DNA from: Pyrinomonadaceae bacterium
Lineage (GTDB): Bacteria > Acidobacteriota > Blastocatellia > Pyrinomonadales > Pyrinomonadaceae
Direction: 5' to 3'
Length of the DNA: 64,000 nt
Assembly: GCA_019186825.1 (NCBI GenBank)
Contig: JABARP010000001.1
Location: forward strand, 1-64,000
Shown here piece after piece: positions 53,450 through 62,371 of this stretch (positions are counted from its first letter, which is position 1; each line of letters starts with the position of its first letter). The notes under the pieces were generated by a model, which saw only the letters and a program-made list of their open reading frames with translations, was not told the DNA's origin and made no database searches. Made by a program: the position numbers and the translations under genes.

Positions 53450-55402
53450 TCACCCAAGGGAATATGCATTCACATTAAGGGCCGAAAGAAACCCGTGTTC
53501 CCGCGCGTCTGGCGTCCCCACCACCATTGCGCGGTCAAGGCCTTGGTTGATTGTTTCGCATGATGTCTCCGGCAACAGTATGCAAGCATGGCATGCCGCA
53601 AGATTCGCGAGCCTTGAACCTTGCCCACCAAGATTCTCAGAACAAACCGGGTCGGCCGAACACCACGACGCGCGGTCCAAGGCGCGCAATAGAACTGGTC
53701 CAAGCCGCTCAGGTCGTCCGATGCTGACCAAGCCACCAAGCGTGCCGTCTGAGTCGCCAGCTGACGTGTAGATCAGGAATGCTGCCATTGGAGCATTGGG
53801 GTCGGTCGAAATGTAAAGCCGCTCCCGTAACGACGCTGTACTGTAACCGCATTCGAAAACGAGCTGATTAATTAGTATGTGCGCGAGGCTGTGGACAAGA
53901 AGGTATCGTGACGCCCACGCCCGACTTGCCTGGCCTAATGGAGGTAGAGTTTGAAAGATACCTGCGACCCGCGCGACAAAGGCATCATCCAAGCGTTCGG
54001 TTAACCAGCCTATCTCGTTCGCTTGCCACTGACGATTTGCCTCTTCATTCAATTCGATATAAATACCCTCACCAAACACTTCTACTGCCGGGAGCCATCG
54101 ATCTTGTGGTTGGGTGGGTGGGTTTCGGAAGAGTTGGTGCATTGCGATTTCCGGCATTCCGACTAGGGAATTGCCGTTGTCCTGCCCAAGCCTATCAAAA
54201 CCGAAAAAAACGCGCGTTTCCCGTAACCGCTCTACTAGATTTACTCTCGACAGCCACGGTCGAAGCTCACGGGGAACAGTAGCCGAAATGACTCTCAAAT
54301 TAGGAGAGAGCTCCGGATCATTTACTTCCTGTCGGAGCGTATTGAATTCCGCTCGGCGAAGTGCAAGTAACTCCAACTCCGGTTCAGTCGGAGCAGGCGA
54401 TCCCGGCGGAAGCGCTCCTGCGCCTGGACTAAATAGGCTGTTTAACGCCTCCTCGACTTCAGCGGCTTGTGAAGCCACACCGCGATTCGCGAGATTTGCC
54501 CGGATCATTGCAATGGTTCCGGCACGATCGCCCATATTCCAAAGTGTTAGAGCAACACCGAGAGTAGGTTCAAGTTCGATCTCATTTCTTATTTGAACTA
54601 CTGCATCACTTTGAGGTTGAAGGTCGGGTAATCCGATTGCCGAGATCGTTCGCGGAAAGTAGAGATTTGTTTGGTTTATTAGGGCTCCTATAAGTGGATG
54701 ATTGCATTGCTCTTCATTAGCTCCTTCGCCCAGCCACGGCCTATCACCCGGACAACCTATGCCGGCCTGCTGAAACGCGCTTTGCTCACCCTCGTCGGGT
54801 TTCATCGTTGTGCCGGCCAAGTTCCGCCCCCTGCGACCCGGTGAACCTTCAGGACACGTTCTGCATTCGACTCGAATGCTACTAAGCTCCGAGCCACCGC
54901 GGTCGGTCAATTGAAGGTTAGTTTCATCAGGACACTGGCAACCGATCCACTCCTTCCAAGGGAATTCTGACAAGTGTCCGCCTTGGCAGACTGCGATAAA
55001 TCTGACCGGTTGCCATCTTCCTCTGTCGGCGGGTTCGGTTCGCTTCGTGTGTAGATTGAACTTGCGCAATTGGCCGGTCCGAGTATGACGGTACCAACGT
55101 GGAAATCTTTGAGCCGGGACATGGAGGGCTGCATTCGGAGGAGCGCTAGTACCGCGGCGAACATGCCGATAGTCAGGCGGAACACAGAACCTGTTTATAT
55201 GCAACAGAGCGGACAATCGAGGTTCCACTCTTTCGAATTCTTTTCTATCTTCACATTGGACCAAGCCGTGCGTCTCATCCCAACGCATGTACCAATGATC
55301 TAAGCCACAAACGACGTGCGGAGTACCACGACGGTCAGTGTAAAGACTTCCTGGACCAAATGGTGCAATTAACTGGCCGATGCGGATCTGTTTGCTTCCC
55401 AT
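53450..55402 (-). CDS. drmB: DrmB-like DUF1998 protein
   Basis: A 650-aa protein of the DrmB family. The C-terminal DUF1998 domain (about 500-620) is clear: YLLVHSLAHILINQLVFE, GDSDGTLGGLVSIGRP, then cysteines C581, C587, C604, C607 and C615 (CSADPVC, ACHACILLPETSC) that probably bind zinc. Earlier cysteine groups (C139, C155, C157, C180, C183, C217, C233) suggest a second zinc site. DrmB partners DrmA in the DISARM phage-defence complex. It starts 3 bases after drmA. Confidence 0.88.
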   Translation of the reverse strand: MGSKQIRIGQLIAPFGPGSLYTDRRGTPHVVCGLDHWYMRWDETHGLVQCEDRKEFERVEPRLSALLHINRFCVPPDYRHVRRGTSAPPNAALHVPAQRFPRWYRHTRTGQLRKFNLHTKRTEPADRGRWQPVRFIAVCQGGHLSEFPWKEWIGCQCPDETNLQLTDRGGSELSSIRVECRTCPEGSPGRRGRNLAGTTMKPDEGEQSAFQQAGIGCPGDRPWLGEGANEEQCNHPLIGALINQTNLYFPRTISAIGLPDLQPQSDAVVQIRNEIELEPTLGVALTLWNMGDRAGTIAMIRANLANRGVASQAAEVEEALNSLFSPGAGALPPGSPAPTEPELELLALRRAEFNTLRQEVNDPELSPNLRVISATVPRELRPWLSRVNLVERLRETRVFFGFDRLGQDNGNSLVGMPEIAMHQLFRNPPTQPQDRWLPAVEVFGEGIYIELNEEANRQWQANEIGWLTERLDDAFVARVAGIFQTLPPLGQASRAWASRYLLVHSLAHILINQLVFECGYSTASLRERLYISTDPNAPMAAFLIYTSAGDSDGTLGGLVSIGRPERLGPVLLRALDRASWCSADPVCSENLGGQGSRLANLAACHACILLPETSCETINQGLDRAMVVGTPDAREHGFLSALNVNAYSLG

Positions 55403-55405
55403 ATC

Positions 55406-58400
55406 TTACGGATTCGGGGTAGTTGATACATAGCCCTGATCAATAGTCAATTCTGCCTCCCGGTCAACTTGACGCATGCTGCTCGGGACCACAACCCCGC
55501 GTTGCTTCTGTGCGATCGTGGCGAACTGTCCGGGCCATAACATTAGATATTCACCATCGATAAGCTGCGGAAATTGCTCCCATCGTTGCGGATTAAACGA
55601 CCATTTTTGCTCTAGTTCCGAGCGCACCCTTTCCATCTCACGCAACGACCTCTCCTGGTCCTCCACGGATTGCACAACGAGCTGACACCGTTCCTGCAAA
55701 AGCCGGTACGCCGTATCAATCGCTTCTTCGTAAGCTGCGCGATTGCCAACGCGGGCGTCAATTTGCTGCCTGGCCCAGGTAATTAATGCTCCTGGGAGGG
55801 CGCGCTCAATCGCCGAAAGGGCGAACGGGGTAGCCGAGGTCGGTTCAACACGCTCGTAGAGCCGACGATGGTAGCTGTGGAACTGCTCAAAATGAGAACG
55901 ATCGCGGCTTTTCGACGGGTTGTAAATCATCAGAACCAACCCCGGACGTTCCCACCACCGACGACCGATCCGGCCAGTGACCTGTATATAGGTTGCTGTA
56001 GTCTTTGGCTGACCAACGACCGCCATCAACGAAAGCCGGTCGATATCAACCCCGACTTCGATCATATTCGACGCAAGGCAAGCATCGATGATGTCCGCGC
56101 TCGTTGCGTCCACATACCCTTTCCCCAAACGGTCCATCATTTCGACGATCTCGGCTTGCGTTAGTCGGCTCGTTAGCTCCTCGACTATTCGGAGCGTCCG
56201 ACGTTCGCTCGTTGTGAAACCCTCGCGATTAAACATAAATTTCAGACGTGACCGGATATCTGAGTCAAATAGTGTCTTGGCTCCTCCGAGCTCGCGTATG
56301 CTGTTGTAAAAAGCTAAAAGTGTCCACCATGCGTCCCGCCGATCTTCAGAAAATGAGAAAGGACGACAAAGTGCGGAGGAAAACGCTCGAACTTGGGTGG
56401 TGAGAATAGACCCATAATCGTTGGCATGGATTCCGAGGTAAAGTCTGCCATGCTCAAGACGTCCGGCACGGTTTTTCGCATACCGACCAAAGAAGGAATC
56501 GCCCATCACTAATCCTGGAGCAGGAAATAAGTTTGTTTCCGGTCGGGCATAAAGTGCCAATACTTGATCAGCCGCGCCGCGGATTGTTGCGGTAGACGCA
56601 ATCAACTTGGGCCTGACAAGCTGGCCGCTGTCATGATACGAGCACAACCGCTCAATAATCCCTTCATATAATCCATAAATGGTTCCCAGCGGACCCGAAA
56701 TCAGATGTAATTCGTCCTGGACGATCATGCCCGGGGGCACAAATATCTGTCCAACCCCGCCACCGATTACCTTTCTCCCGAAGATCGCACCGGCCTGCGG
56801 TCTGTATGCAATCATCGCAAACTTGTCCGCCGTTCCAATAACTAGTGACGGTGGCCGATCATAGATCCGCTCGTCGATAACCTCGATGGGCAGCCAGCTT
56901 TCGGGATTCTCCTGTCCGAAGTGGCAAGCAGCATCAGGACATACAAGGAGCGGTCCCTGTCCGGCAATCTCCGCTACTCCGCGAGTGCGAGCGGCATTCC
57001 ACTGTGCTTGGGGAATCACATTTGGTCGTCCCCCCTCATATCGCCCAATTTCAGCCCGGCACCAAGGGCATTCCGTAAGTACGAGCGGATTACCGGCAGA
57101 ATGTCCGCGACGAAACTCGTTCAATGCGGTCTTGGCCTCGTCTACTTTGTTCGGTGAGCCGTCACCGCCGATCCATAAGCCCAGTGAAAACCGCCGACCG
57201 GGAATAGTCCCTAAACCATGCGACCCTGGTTCGCGTCGGAGAAATTCCATTGCGCAGATAAGGCTTGCCGCGCGTTGGAATTGCTGAGTGGTCAACATCC
57301 GGAGCGTATAGCGCATAAGAACGTTAGTGCCGTCCCGTTGAGCTCCGTCGTTTGCGTCGGTCATCATCTGTTGCCGTTGATGAAACATGTAAAATGCCAT
57401 AACAGCAAGATACGCTTCGGTCTTGCCGCCACCCGTGGGGAACCAAATAAGATCAACGATTTCGCGATCAGGCGAATTGCCGTCCGAAGTGCCGACCAGC
57501 GACATTAAAAGAAATGCGATTTGAAAGGCGCGCCATTTGCCGACTCCTTCGCTTTCTGAATTTGTCTGAAACAAATCCCACGGAGACCGAAGGGGGCCTT
57601 CCGGACTTACAATACGCAGCCCTGCATTCCAAACAAGTGGACGCAAGCTCAGCTGCTTTGTTCCAATTTGCTGAAGCAACATTGCCAAATTCGCCAGCTT
57701 AAACGCCTGCCTCACATCGCGGTCGTTACGAAGCAGGGTGATGCCTGACTTGATCCTCGCGAGACAAGCAGCACAGGAATCCAGATGTCGTGAAGCAACG
57801 GATCGCCATTGCGGGTCGAAGCCTTCTGCATTAGTACGAGATGTCTGTATCCATGCTCCGTATTCTAGGGCGAGATTCTCCAGTGAAAGCCAGCCGTCGC
57901 CAGTACCATCGTCTGACAAGGCCGCAAGTTCACGCATCGAAAGCTGAATCCGGTTTCCACGAGAGTCCTGAATTTCAGGAGTCATGCTGGGAAGTTCAAC
58001 GGCGGGAAGTATATCGGCAAAAAGAAATTGAGGGGCCTCACCGGGTTGCGCTTCCCACCCCGCGGAACAGCCGTGACCGATTCCCCAGGTCGCGGACTCG
58101 CGATAAAGAAGAGCAAGCGATTGCTCCTCGGTATCCAACTGATCAAAAGGTCGCTGGCTCTCAGGATAACGCTCTATTTCTCCCCCTTCGACACTTATCT
58201 CAAAGTACGTTTGATACAGAATTGCGTCTCGGGGCTCATTTGCGCCTGCGACCGAAGTCGAATTTCTGAGAACCACTGTCAGGAGCCAAGTGTCGTCGCT
58301 CTCTCTGTAGCGCGGAAAAACCTCGACGCGCAAATCCAGTGGAGAATTCTCTGGCACTGGAACGTGACGACGTATTGTACGGCCAGGAGATAAATCGTCG

Positions 58401-59068
58401 CGCTGAATGACCACTTCCTGATCGCCAAGCAACGCCGGCCGCCTACGCCAAATAGGAGTAGTGTGAGATGCTCCATTCTCATCTGACCATCGCCTGTTAC
58501 ATCGTTCGTACCGCCCGTTTAACGCAAACGGCGCACTATTGGCCTCCTGCCAAGCAAACAGCCGGCTCTTTGGGAGGGTTACAACTACCCGACCTTCCTC
58601 ACCCAAACGGGCGCAAAAAGATATTCCCATTGTCGACGGATGCCTTACGTCAGGACTGGAAACCTCAAAGTCGTCAGTTTCATTTGGAAGAATCGACACT
58701 TCGACGGGATCACTATCATCGGGGTTATCATCCGCAGTCTCAACTTCTTTGATTTCGAGCTCCGCGCCAATCGTGTCAGCCGCTTGCAGTGCCACCTCAT
58801 CCGGGGGAGCCGATGTTGTTGTCCACATAGCGTCCGGGTGTAAGAGCCCGGCTCCATATTTCCGATGTGGGGACTCGCGCTCGTAATACAGAACTTCCTC
58901 GGACGGTGAGTCGGGATCTGGGCGCCACGCGAGCGGACCTCGGCGAAGAGCTAAAGTATCAACGAAGTCTCCATCCGTAAATTCGATGATGGATGGATCC
59001 ACCAGCCATCGAGACGGGCCTACGATCTCTCCGCGAATCCACTCAATTAGTTCTGATCTCTCGCGCAT
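55406..59068 (-). CDS. drmA: DrmA-like SF2 helicase, DISARM core
   Basis: A 1220-aa helicase. Walker A is PTGGGKT (544-550) in DLIWFPTGGGKTEAYLAVM; DELH (785-788) is the DExx box; STAT (825-828) motif III. The second RecA lobe has EVGVDIDRL (1004-1012) and QVTGRIGR (1029-1036, motif VI). A four-cysteine insert (C667, C670, C710, C715) is likely a zinc ribbon. A long N-terminal region (1-430) is beta-rich and of unknown role. DrmA with DrmB forms a translocating complex that recognises foreign DNA. It is coupled to the NERD-helicase gene 4 bases upstream. Confidence 0.9.
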   Translation of the reverse strand: MRERSELIEWIRGEIVGPSRWLVDPSIIEFTDGDFVDTLALRRGPLAWRPDPDSPSEEVLYYERESPHRKYGAGLLHPDAMWTTTSAPPDEVALQAADTIGAELEIKEVETADDNPDDSDPVEVSILPNETDDFEVSSPDVRHPSTMGISFCARLGEEGRVVVTLPKSRLFAWQEANSAPFALNGRYERCNRRWSDENGASHTTPIWRRRPALLGDQEVVIQRDDLSPGRTIRRHVPVPENSPLDLRVEVFPRYRESDDTWLLTVVLRNSTSVAGANEPRDAILYQTYFEISVEGGEIERYPESQRPFDQLDTEEQSLALLYRESATWGIGHGCSAGWEAQPGEAPQFLFADILPAVELPSMTPEIQDSRGNRIQLSMRELAALSDDGTGDGWLSLENLALEYGAWIQTSRTNAEGFDPQWRSVASRHLDSCAACLARIKSGITLLRNDRDVRQAFKLANLAMLLQQIGTKQLSLRPLVWNAGLRIVSPEGPLRSPWDLFQTNSESEGVGKWRAFQIAFLLMSLVGTSDGNSPDREIVDLIWFPTGGGKTEAYLAVMAFYMFHQRQQMMTDANDGAQRDGTNVLMRYTLRMLTTQQFQRAASLICAMEFLRREPGSHGLGTIPGRRFSLGLWIGGDGSPNKVDEAKTALNEFRRGHSAGNPLVLTECPWCRAEIGRYEGGRPNVIPQAQWNAARTRGVAEIAGQGPLLVCPDAACHFGQENPESWLPIEVIDERIYDRPPSLVIGTADKFAMIAYRPQAGAIFGRKVIGGGVGQIFVPPGMIVQDELHLISGPLGTIYGLYEGIIERLCSYHDSGQLVRPKLIASTATIRGAADQVLALYARPETNLFPAPGLVMGDSFFGRYAKNRAGRLEHGRLYLGIHANDYGSILTTQVRAFSSALCRPFSFSEDRRDAWWTLLAFYNSIRELGGAKTLFDSDIRSRLKFMFNREGFTTSERRTLRIVEELTSRLTQAEIVEMMDRLGKGYVDATSADIIDACLASNMIEVGVDIDRLSLMAVVGQPKTTATYIQVTGRIGRRWWERPGLVLMIYNPSKSRDRSHFEQFHSYHRRLYERVEPTSATPFALSAIERALPGALITWARQQIDARVGNRAAYEEAIDTAYRLLQERCQLVVQSVEDQERSLREMERVRSELEQKWSFNPQRWEQFPQLIDGEYLMLWPGQFATIAQKQRGVVVPSSMRQVDREAELTIDQGYVSTTPNP

Positions 59069-59072
59069 AATG

Positions 59073-60788
59073 TCATTTTCCTGAGAGCCATTTGGTTAAC
59101 ACGCCTCGTGAACCCTGTTCGCACAAGACACGAACAGATTCCGTTGCGCGGGTTAATCCGGCATAAAAAAGGTCGCGCTGGAAATTGTGATCGTTGAGCA
59201 ATACATCCGAAAGGATTACGACCTTGCTCTCCAACCCTTTGAATGCATGAACCGTTGTATAATGGGTGTATGGTCCGCCCTGCCATACCGGACGCAGTTT
59301 GAGCGAAGAGGCGAGACGACCGGCGGCGCTCTGATCGTCCGAACAAAATGAAAGCACCGTGATTTCCTCGGCTTTGTAGCCTTCAGCGCGGAATTCCTTC
59401 AACCATTGGCTTAGCTTGCCCAACTGCTGCTTGTCATCTTCATAAAAGTAGATATCGTAGTTGTGCAACCCTCCGCCGGAACGCAGATACGAGGCATACA
59501 CGCCATCGTCGAAGCCGGCCAGTCGTACAGCCGTATCGCCGACTATTCTGTAGTTGCGGCAATTATCAGACAGTTTCCACCGTGTCGGCCTGTTACCATG
59601 GTCAAGAGCGTCAAGAGCTGTCCTCATCGCGTCGCGATCAGCAAGCACTTGGTGATCAAAATCACCGAATAACGCGAATGCACCATCATTCTCGCCACCC
59701 GACAAAAACTCAGTCAAGCATCGCCAAAGGAATGGCTTTGCCAGTATGTCTTGTGCCTCGTCAACAACAAGATAATCAAAAGCCGCGACCGCCTTAAACT
59801 CGGGATTCGTGATGATTTCCTCGAGCCGATCTGGCAACTCCGACTCCCAGAAATCCTTCGAAGGTTTTTCCGGCACTTCGACGGCCGCCATTTCCGCCAT
59901 CACCCGAATCGCTCGACCGACGACCAGGTTCGGCGCTGGCGGAATAAGCTTGTCCATTTTTTCCTTTACCCATTTTCCAACCAGCTGGTTGTAACACAGC
60001 AAACCAACGCGTTTTCCCGTCTCGGCCGCCCGACGAGCGACCTCCATTGCGATCAAAGTCTTACCGGTCCCGGCACCACCCGAGACGATTATCCGATCGT
60101 TTTGGGCAGCCAGCTGAAGAACCGGCCGCTGCTGTTCCAATAGAAGCTTTTCTATAGCTTCTTCGCGACGTTCGATTTCTTCGCGCGCGTCGGGCCTGAC
60201 CTTTTGTACCGGAACGCAGAGTTTGATAAGAGATTCAATCTGATGTTGCGACAGTCGATTTTCTAGATGCCTGAGATGACCATCGGCGTCAATCGCTTGC
60301 CCCATTCTCAGTTTGAGATCGGAACAAAAATCCAGACCGGACTTAAAGCGTTGAAATGCGCGCCGATCCATCACTTCCCATGTCTGCACCGAAATATTTC
60401 TTCCTACCTCGAACTGCGAGCGCGGGAATATGCAAAAGTGAACAATCGGAATCGACTTGAATTGAGGAGCTATCTCGGTCAATCGTCGGTAAAGTGTATG
60501 CCGGCCATCAAGAGCTTGCTTGAACGGGGATCGCGTGATTGTCGCCGGATGCCATCGGGCACCATCAAACGAAATGTTTTCATGGGATTTGACTTCGATA
60601 CAGAGAATTCCCGTATCGGGTACGACGAGTACGAAATCGATCTCGGTCCGCAGGTTGCGATTCCATGGCGCCAAGTCAAGGGCGTGCAGAGCCACCCAGT
60701 CGTCGGGTCCATTGCCAAGCATGTTGAAAACATCATGCTCTCCGGGTGGTGTGCGGTCGTCCATGAAGGATGGAATTAGTCGCGCCAT
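59073..60788 (-). CDS. NERD-domain nuclease fused to UvrD/Rep-type helicase
   Basis: A 571-aa fusion. The N-terminal NERD domain (about 15-140) has D51 and the E-x-K pair E65/K67 (EIDFVLV, CIEVKSHE), a PD-(D/E)xK-like nuclease core. Walker A is GGAGTGKT (237-244), motif II VVDEAQD (341-347), and the C-terminal part has LSDNCRNYR, TVHAFKGLESKVVILSDV and YAGLTRATESVRVLCEQG of the SF1 UvrD branch. Nuclease plus motor suggests processive destruction of target DNA. It occupies the place of the phospholipase-D-like DrmC of known DISARM loci. It overlaps the 531-aa gene by 13 bases. Confidence 0.85.
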   Translation of the reverse strand: MARLIPSFMDDRTPPGEHDVFNMLGNGPDDWVALHALDLAPWNRNLRTEIDFVLVVPDTGILCIEVKSHENISFDGARWHPATITRSPFKQALDGRHTLYRRLTEIAPQFKSIPIVHFCIFPRSQFEVGRNISVQTWEVMDRRAFQRFKSGLDFCSDLKLRMGQAIDADGHLRHLENRLSQHQIESLIKLCVPVQKVRPDAREEIERREEAIEKLLLEQQRPVLQLAAQNDRIIVSGGAGTGKTLIAMEVARRAAETGKRVGLLCYNQLVGKWVKEKMDKLIPPAPNLVVGRAIRVMAEMAAVEVPEKPSKDFWESELPDRLEEIITNPEFKAVAAFDYLVVDEAQDILAKPFLWRCLTEFLSGGENDGAFALFGDFDHQVLADRDAMRTALDALDHGNRPTRWKLSDNCRNYRIVGDTAVRLAGFDDGVYASYLRSGGGLHNYDIYFYEDDKQQLGKLSQWLKEFRAEGYKAEEITVLSFCSDDQSAAGRLASSLKLRPVWQGGPYTHYTTVHAFKGLESKVVILSDVLLNDHNFQRDLFYAGLTRATESVRVLCEQGSRGVLTKWLSGK

Positions 60789-62371
60789 TGCTCGATGGTT
60801 GAAAGTTCTTGAATAACTCCAATCTGGTTTTCAGGTGCATTAAAGCCGTCTTCGCTTCCGAGCACCGGATGAAACAAGACGACGCCTTGAAGGCCACTAC
60901 TCGGCGGAAGTACTAGCTCGAATGACTCGTGTAAACCTACTCGATCTCGGATATCCGGCAAAAGTCCCTGCAGCACAGCGATGAGCTGTTCCTCTACAAG
61001 TTCGTGTCCCAGTACTCCAGTTTGAATCGCCATGCCCCGTGACCGGCTAATCTCCTTCCACGCACTTTTCCAAAATGGCTCACTTGGGGAAACTCCGGCT
61101 GTCTCATCCAGGCCTAACACTCGCAAAAGAATTCTAAAATGTCCTCGTGTTTGCGGTCCGTGGATCACAGTTCCGGCTGGCCTCAACCAGCTCTTAACTC
61201 TGCCGTCAAGATGTTCCAGATTAAGGCCCTCGGTACGAAGCCGTCGAACCAGTCCGTCCTCATCAGCGTTTATCTCTTCCAGTAGTTTGTTCTTCCAGAT
61301 CCGACTGTGACGACCCGGCTTGGCTTGCAAGGCGCCAAGATCGACGTCCCCTAGAACGGGGTGTATCACATACATCCCTTCCAGAAGCGTTACCGCTGGA
61401 ATTCTATTCGCAATTGGCTCGCTCGCGACGGGTAGGGGATCAAAACTGAGAATCTGAGAGTTAGGCGAATACAGTACACCGAGTCCTTGGTCTAATTGCA
61501 CAAGCCTTGTCGGCTTCAAGCCTCCCGACTGGCTCAGGTCTCGAAAAAGTTGGAGTTCGTCCACCTCAGGAACGATATCTTCCTGCCGGTCTTCTTCGAC
61601 TCGGTTGACTCGAACGTTCCAAGTTGGGACCCCGCTGCGCCGCCGCCGCCCGTCGCTTGGCCCCAATTGACCAGAAACGACGGTAGAAGGGTCGTACCCA
61701 AAATCAGGCTCGTCCGCGCAGCCGGACCATGCGATTACAACCAGTTTCTTGAAACGCGGGGCACTAACCAGTGCGTCAGGGGCAGCTCCCCATCCCTTGC
61801 TTCGAAGCGGACCTACCTTAACCAATAAGTCGAATATCTCAGACTCGCGGTAATCGCGAACTGAATGAAGGAACATCATTTCGCTAAATTCGCTAATGCC
61901 TAGTAGTGCAGCTTGGGATTCAAAATAATCCCTTGAGTGGCGGTAGCAATAGATCTTGAAGCTTTGGTTTTGAGCAAACGCATCACGAAATATCTCTCTA
62001 AGTTTTCCGCATACAGGGTTCTCTACTGATTGCAAGGCTCGAGCGGCGGCGACCGCGACCTCATATAACTCCAATATATCTGCACCCCAGCGAGCTTCGA
62101 TCATCCCGGGATCGCCGAATAGGTCGTCCACCGAGTCAGTTATTGACTCATCAAAAGGTACCGGTACCGTTAGCCATTTGGACAGCAATGATCGCGCTTG
62201 ATCAGAGATACTCCGGCCTTCGTCGTCACCAGACTCTCGAAGCCTTACCACCAACTGTCGAAGACTTCGGCGCAAGGAGCCAAACTCAGAAAGAGCGACC
62301 TCATATCGTTCAACCGTGTAATGATCGCGGTTCTCAATGAAGTCGAAAATTTCCGACGCTGAAACGCCCAT
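60776..62371 (-). CDS. Unknown 531-aa protein, possible C-terminal part of a split DrmE
   Basis: Not assigned to a family by me. No nucleotide-binding or nuclease motif is visible. The N-terminal half is helical (RSLRQLVVRLRESGD, ILELYEVAVAAARALQ); the second half has conserved-looking short motifs: GVLYSPNSQILSFDPL, VKSWLRPAGTVIHGP, RGHFRILLRVLGL and AWKEISRSRGMAIQTGVLG. The WL...P...DF/HF-type arrangement is what I would expect of the DrmE C-terminal region, but I cannot confirm it. Its start overlaps the stop of the 337-aa gene (TAATG) and its end overlaps the NERD-helicase gene, so it is part of the operon. Confidence 0.75.
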   Translation of the reverse strand: MGVSASEIFDFIENRDHYTVERYEVALSEFGSLRRSLRQLVVRLRESGDDEGRSISDQARSLLSKWLTVPVPFDESITDSVDDLFGDPGMIEARWGADILELYEVAVAAARALQSVENPVCGKLREIFRDAFAQNQSFKIYCYRHSRDYFESQAALLGISEFSEMMFLHSVRDYRESEIFDLLVKVGPLRSKGWGAAPDALVSAPRFKKLVVIAWSGCADEPDFGYDPSTVVSGQLGPSDGRRRRSGVPTWNVRVNRVEEDRQEDIVPEVDELQLFRDLSQSGGLKPTRLVQLDQGLGVLYSPNSQILSFDPLPVASEPIANRIPAVTLLEGMYVIHPVLGDVDLGALQAKPGRHSRIWKNKLLEEINADEDGLVRRLRTEGLNLEHLDGRVKSWLRPAGTVIHGPQTRGHFRILLRVLGLDETAGVSPSEPFWKSAWKEISRSRGMAIQTGVLGHELVEEQLIAVLQGLLPDIRDRVGLHESFELVLPPSSGLQGVVLFHPVLGSEDGFNAPENQIGVIQELSTIEQWRD

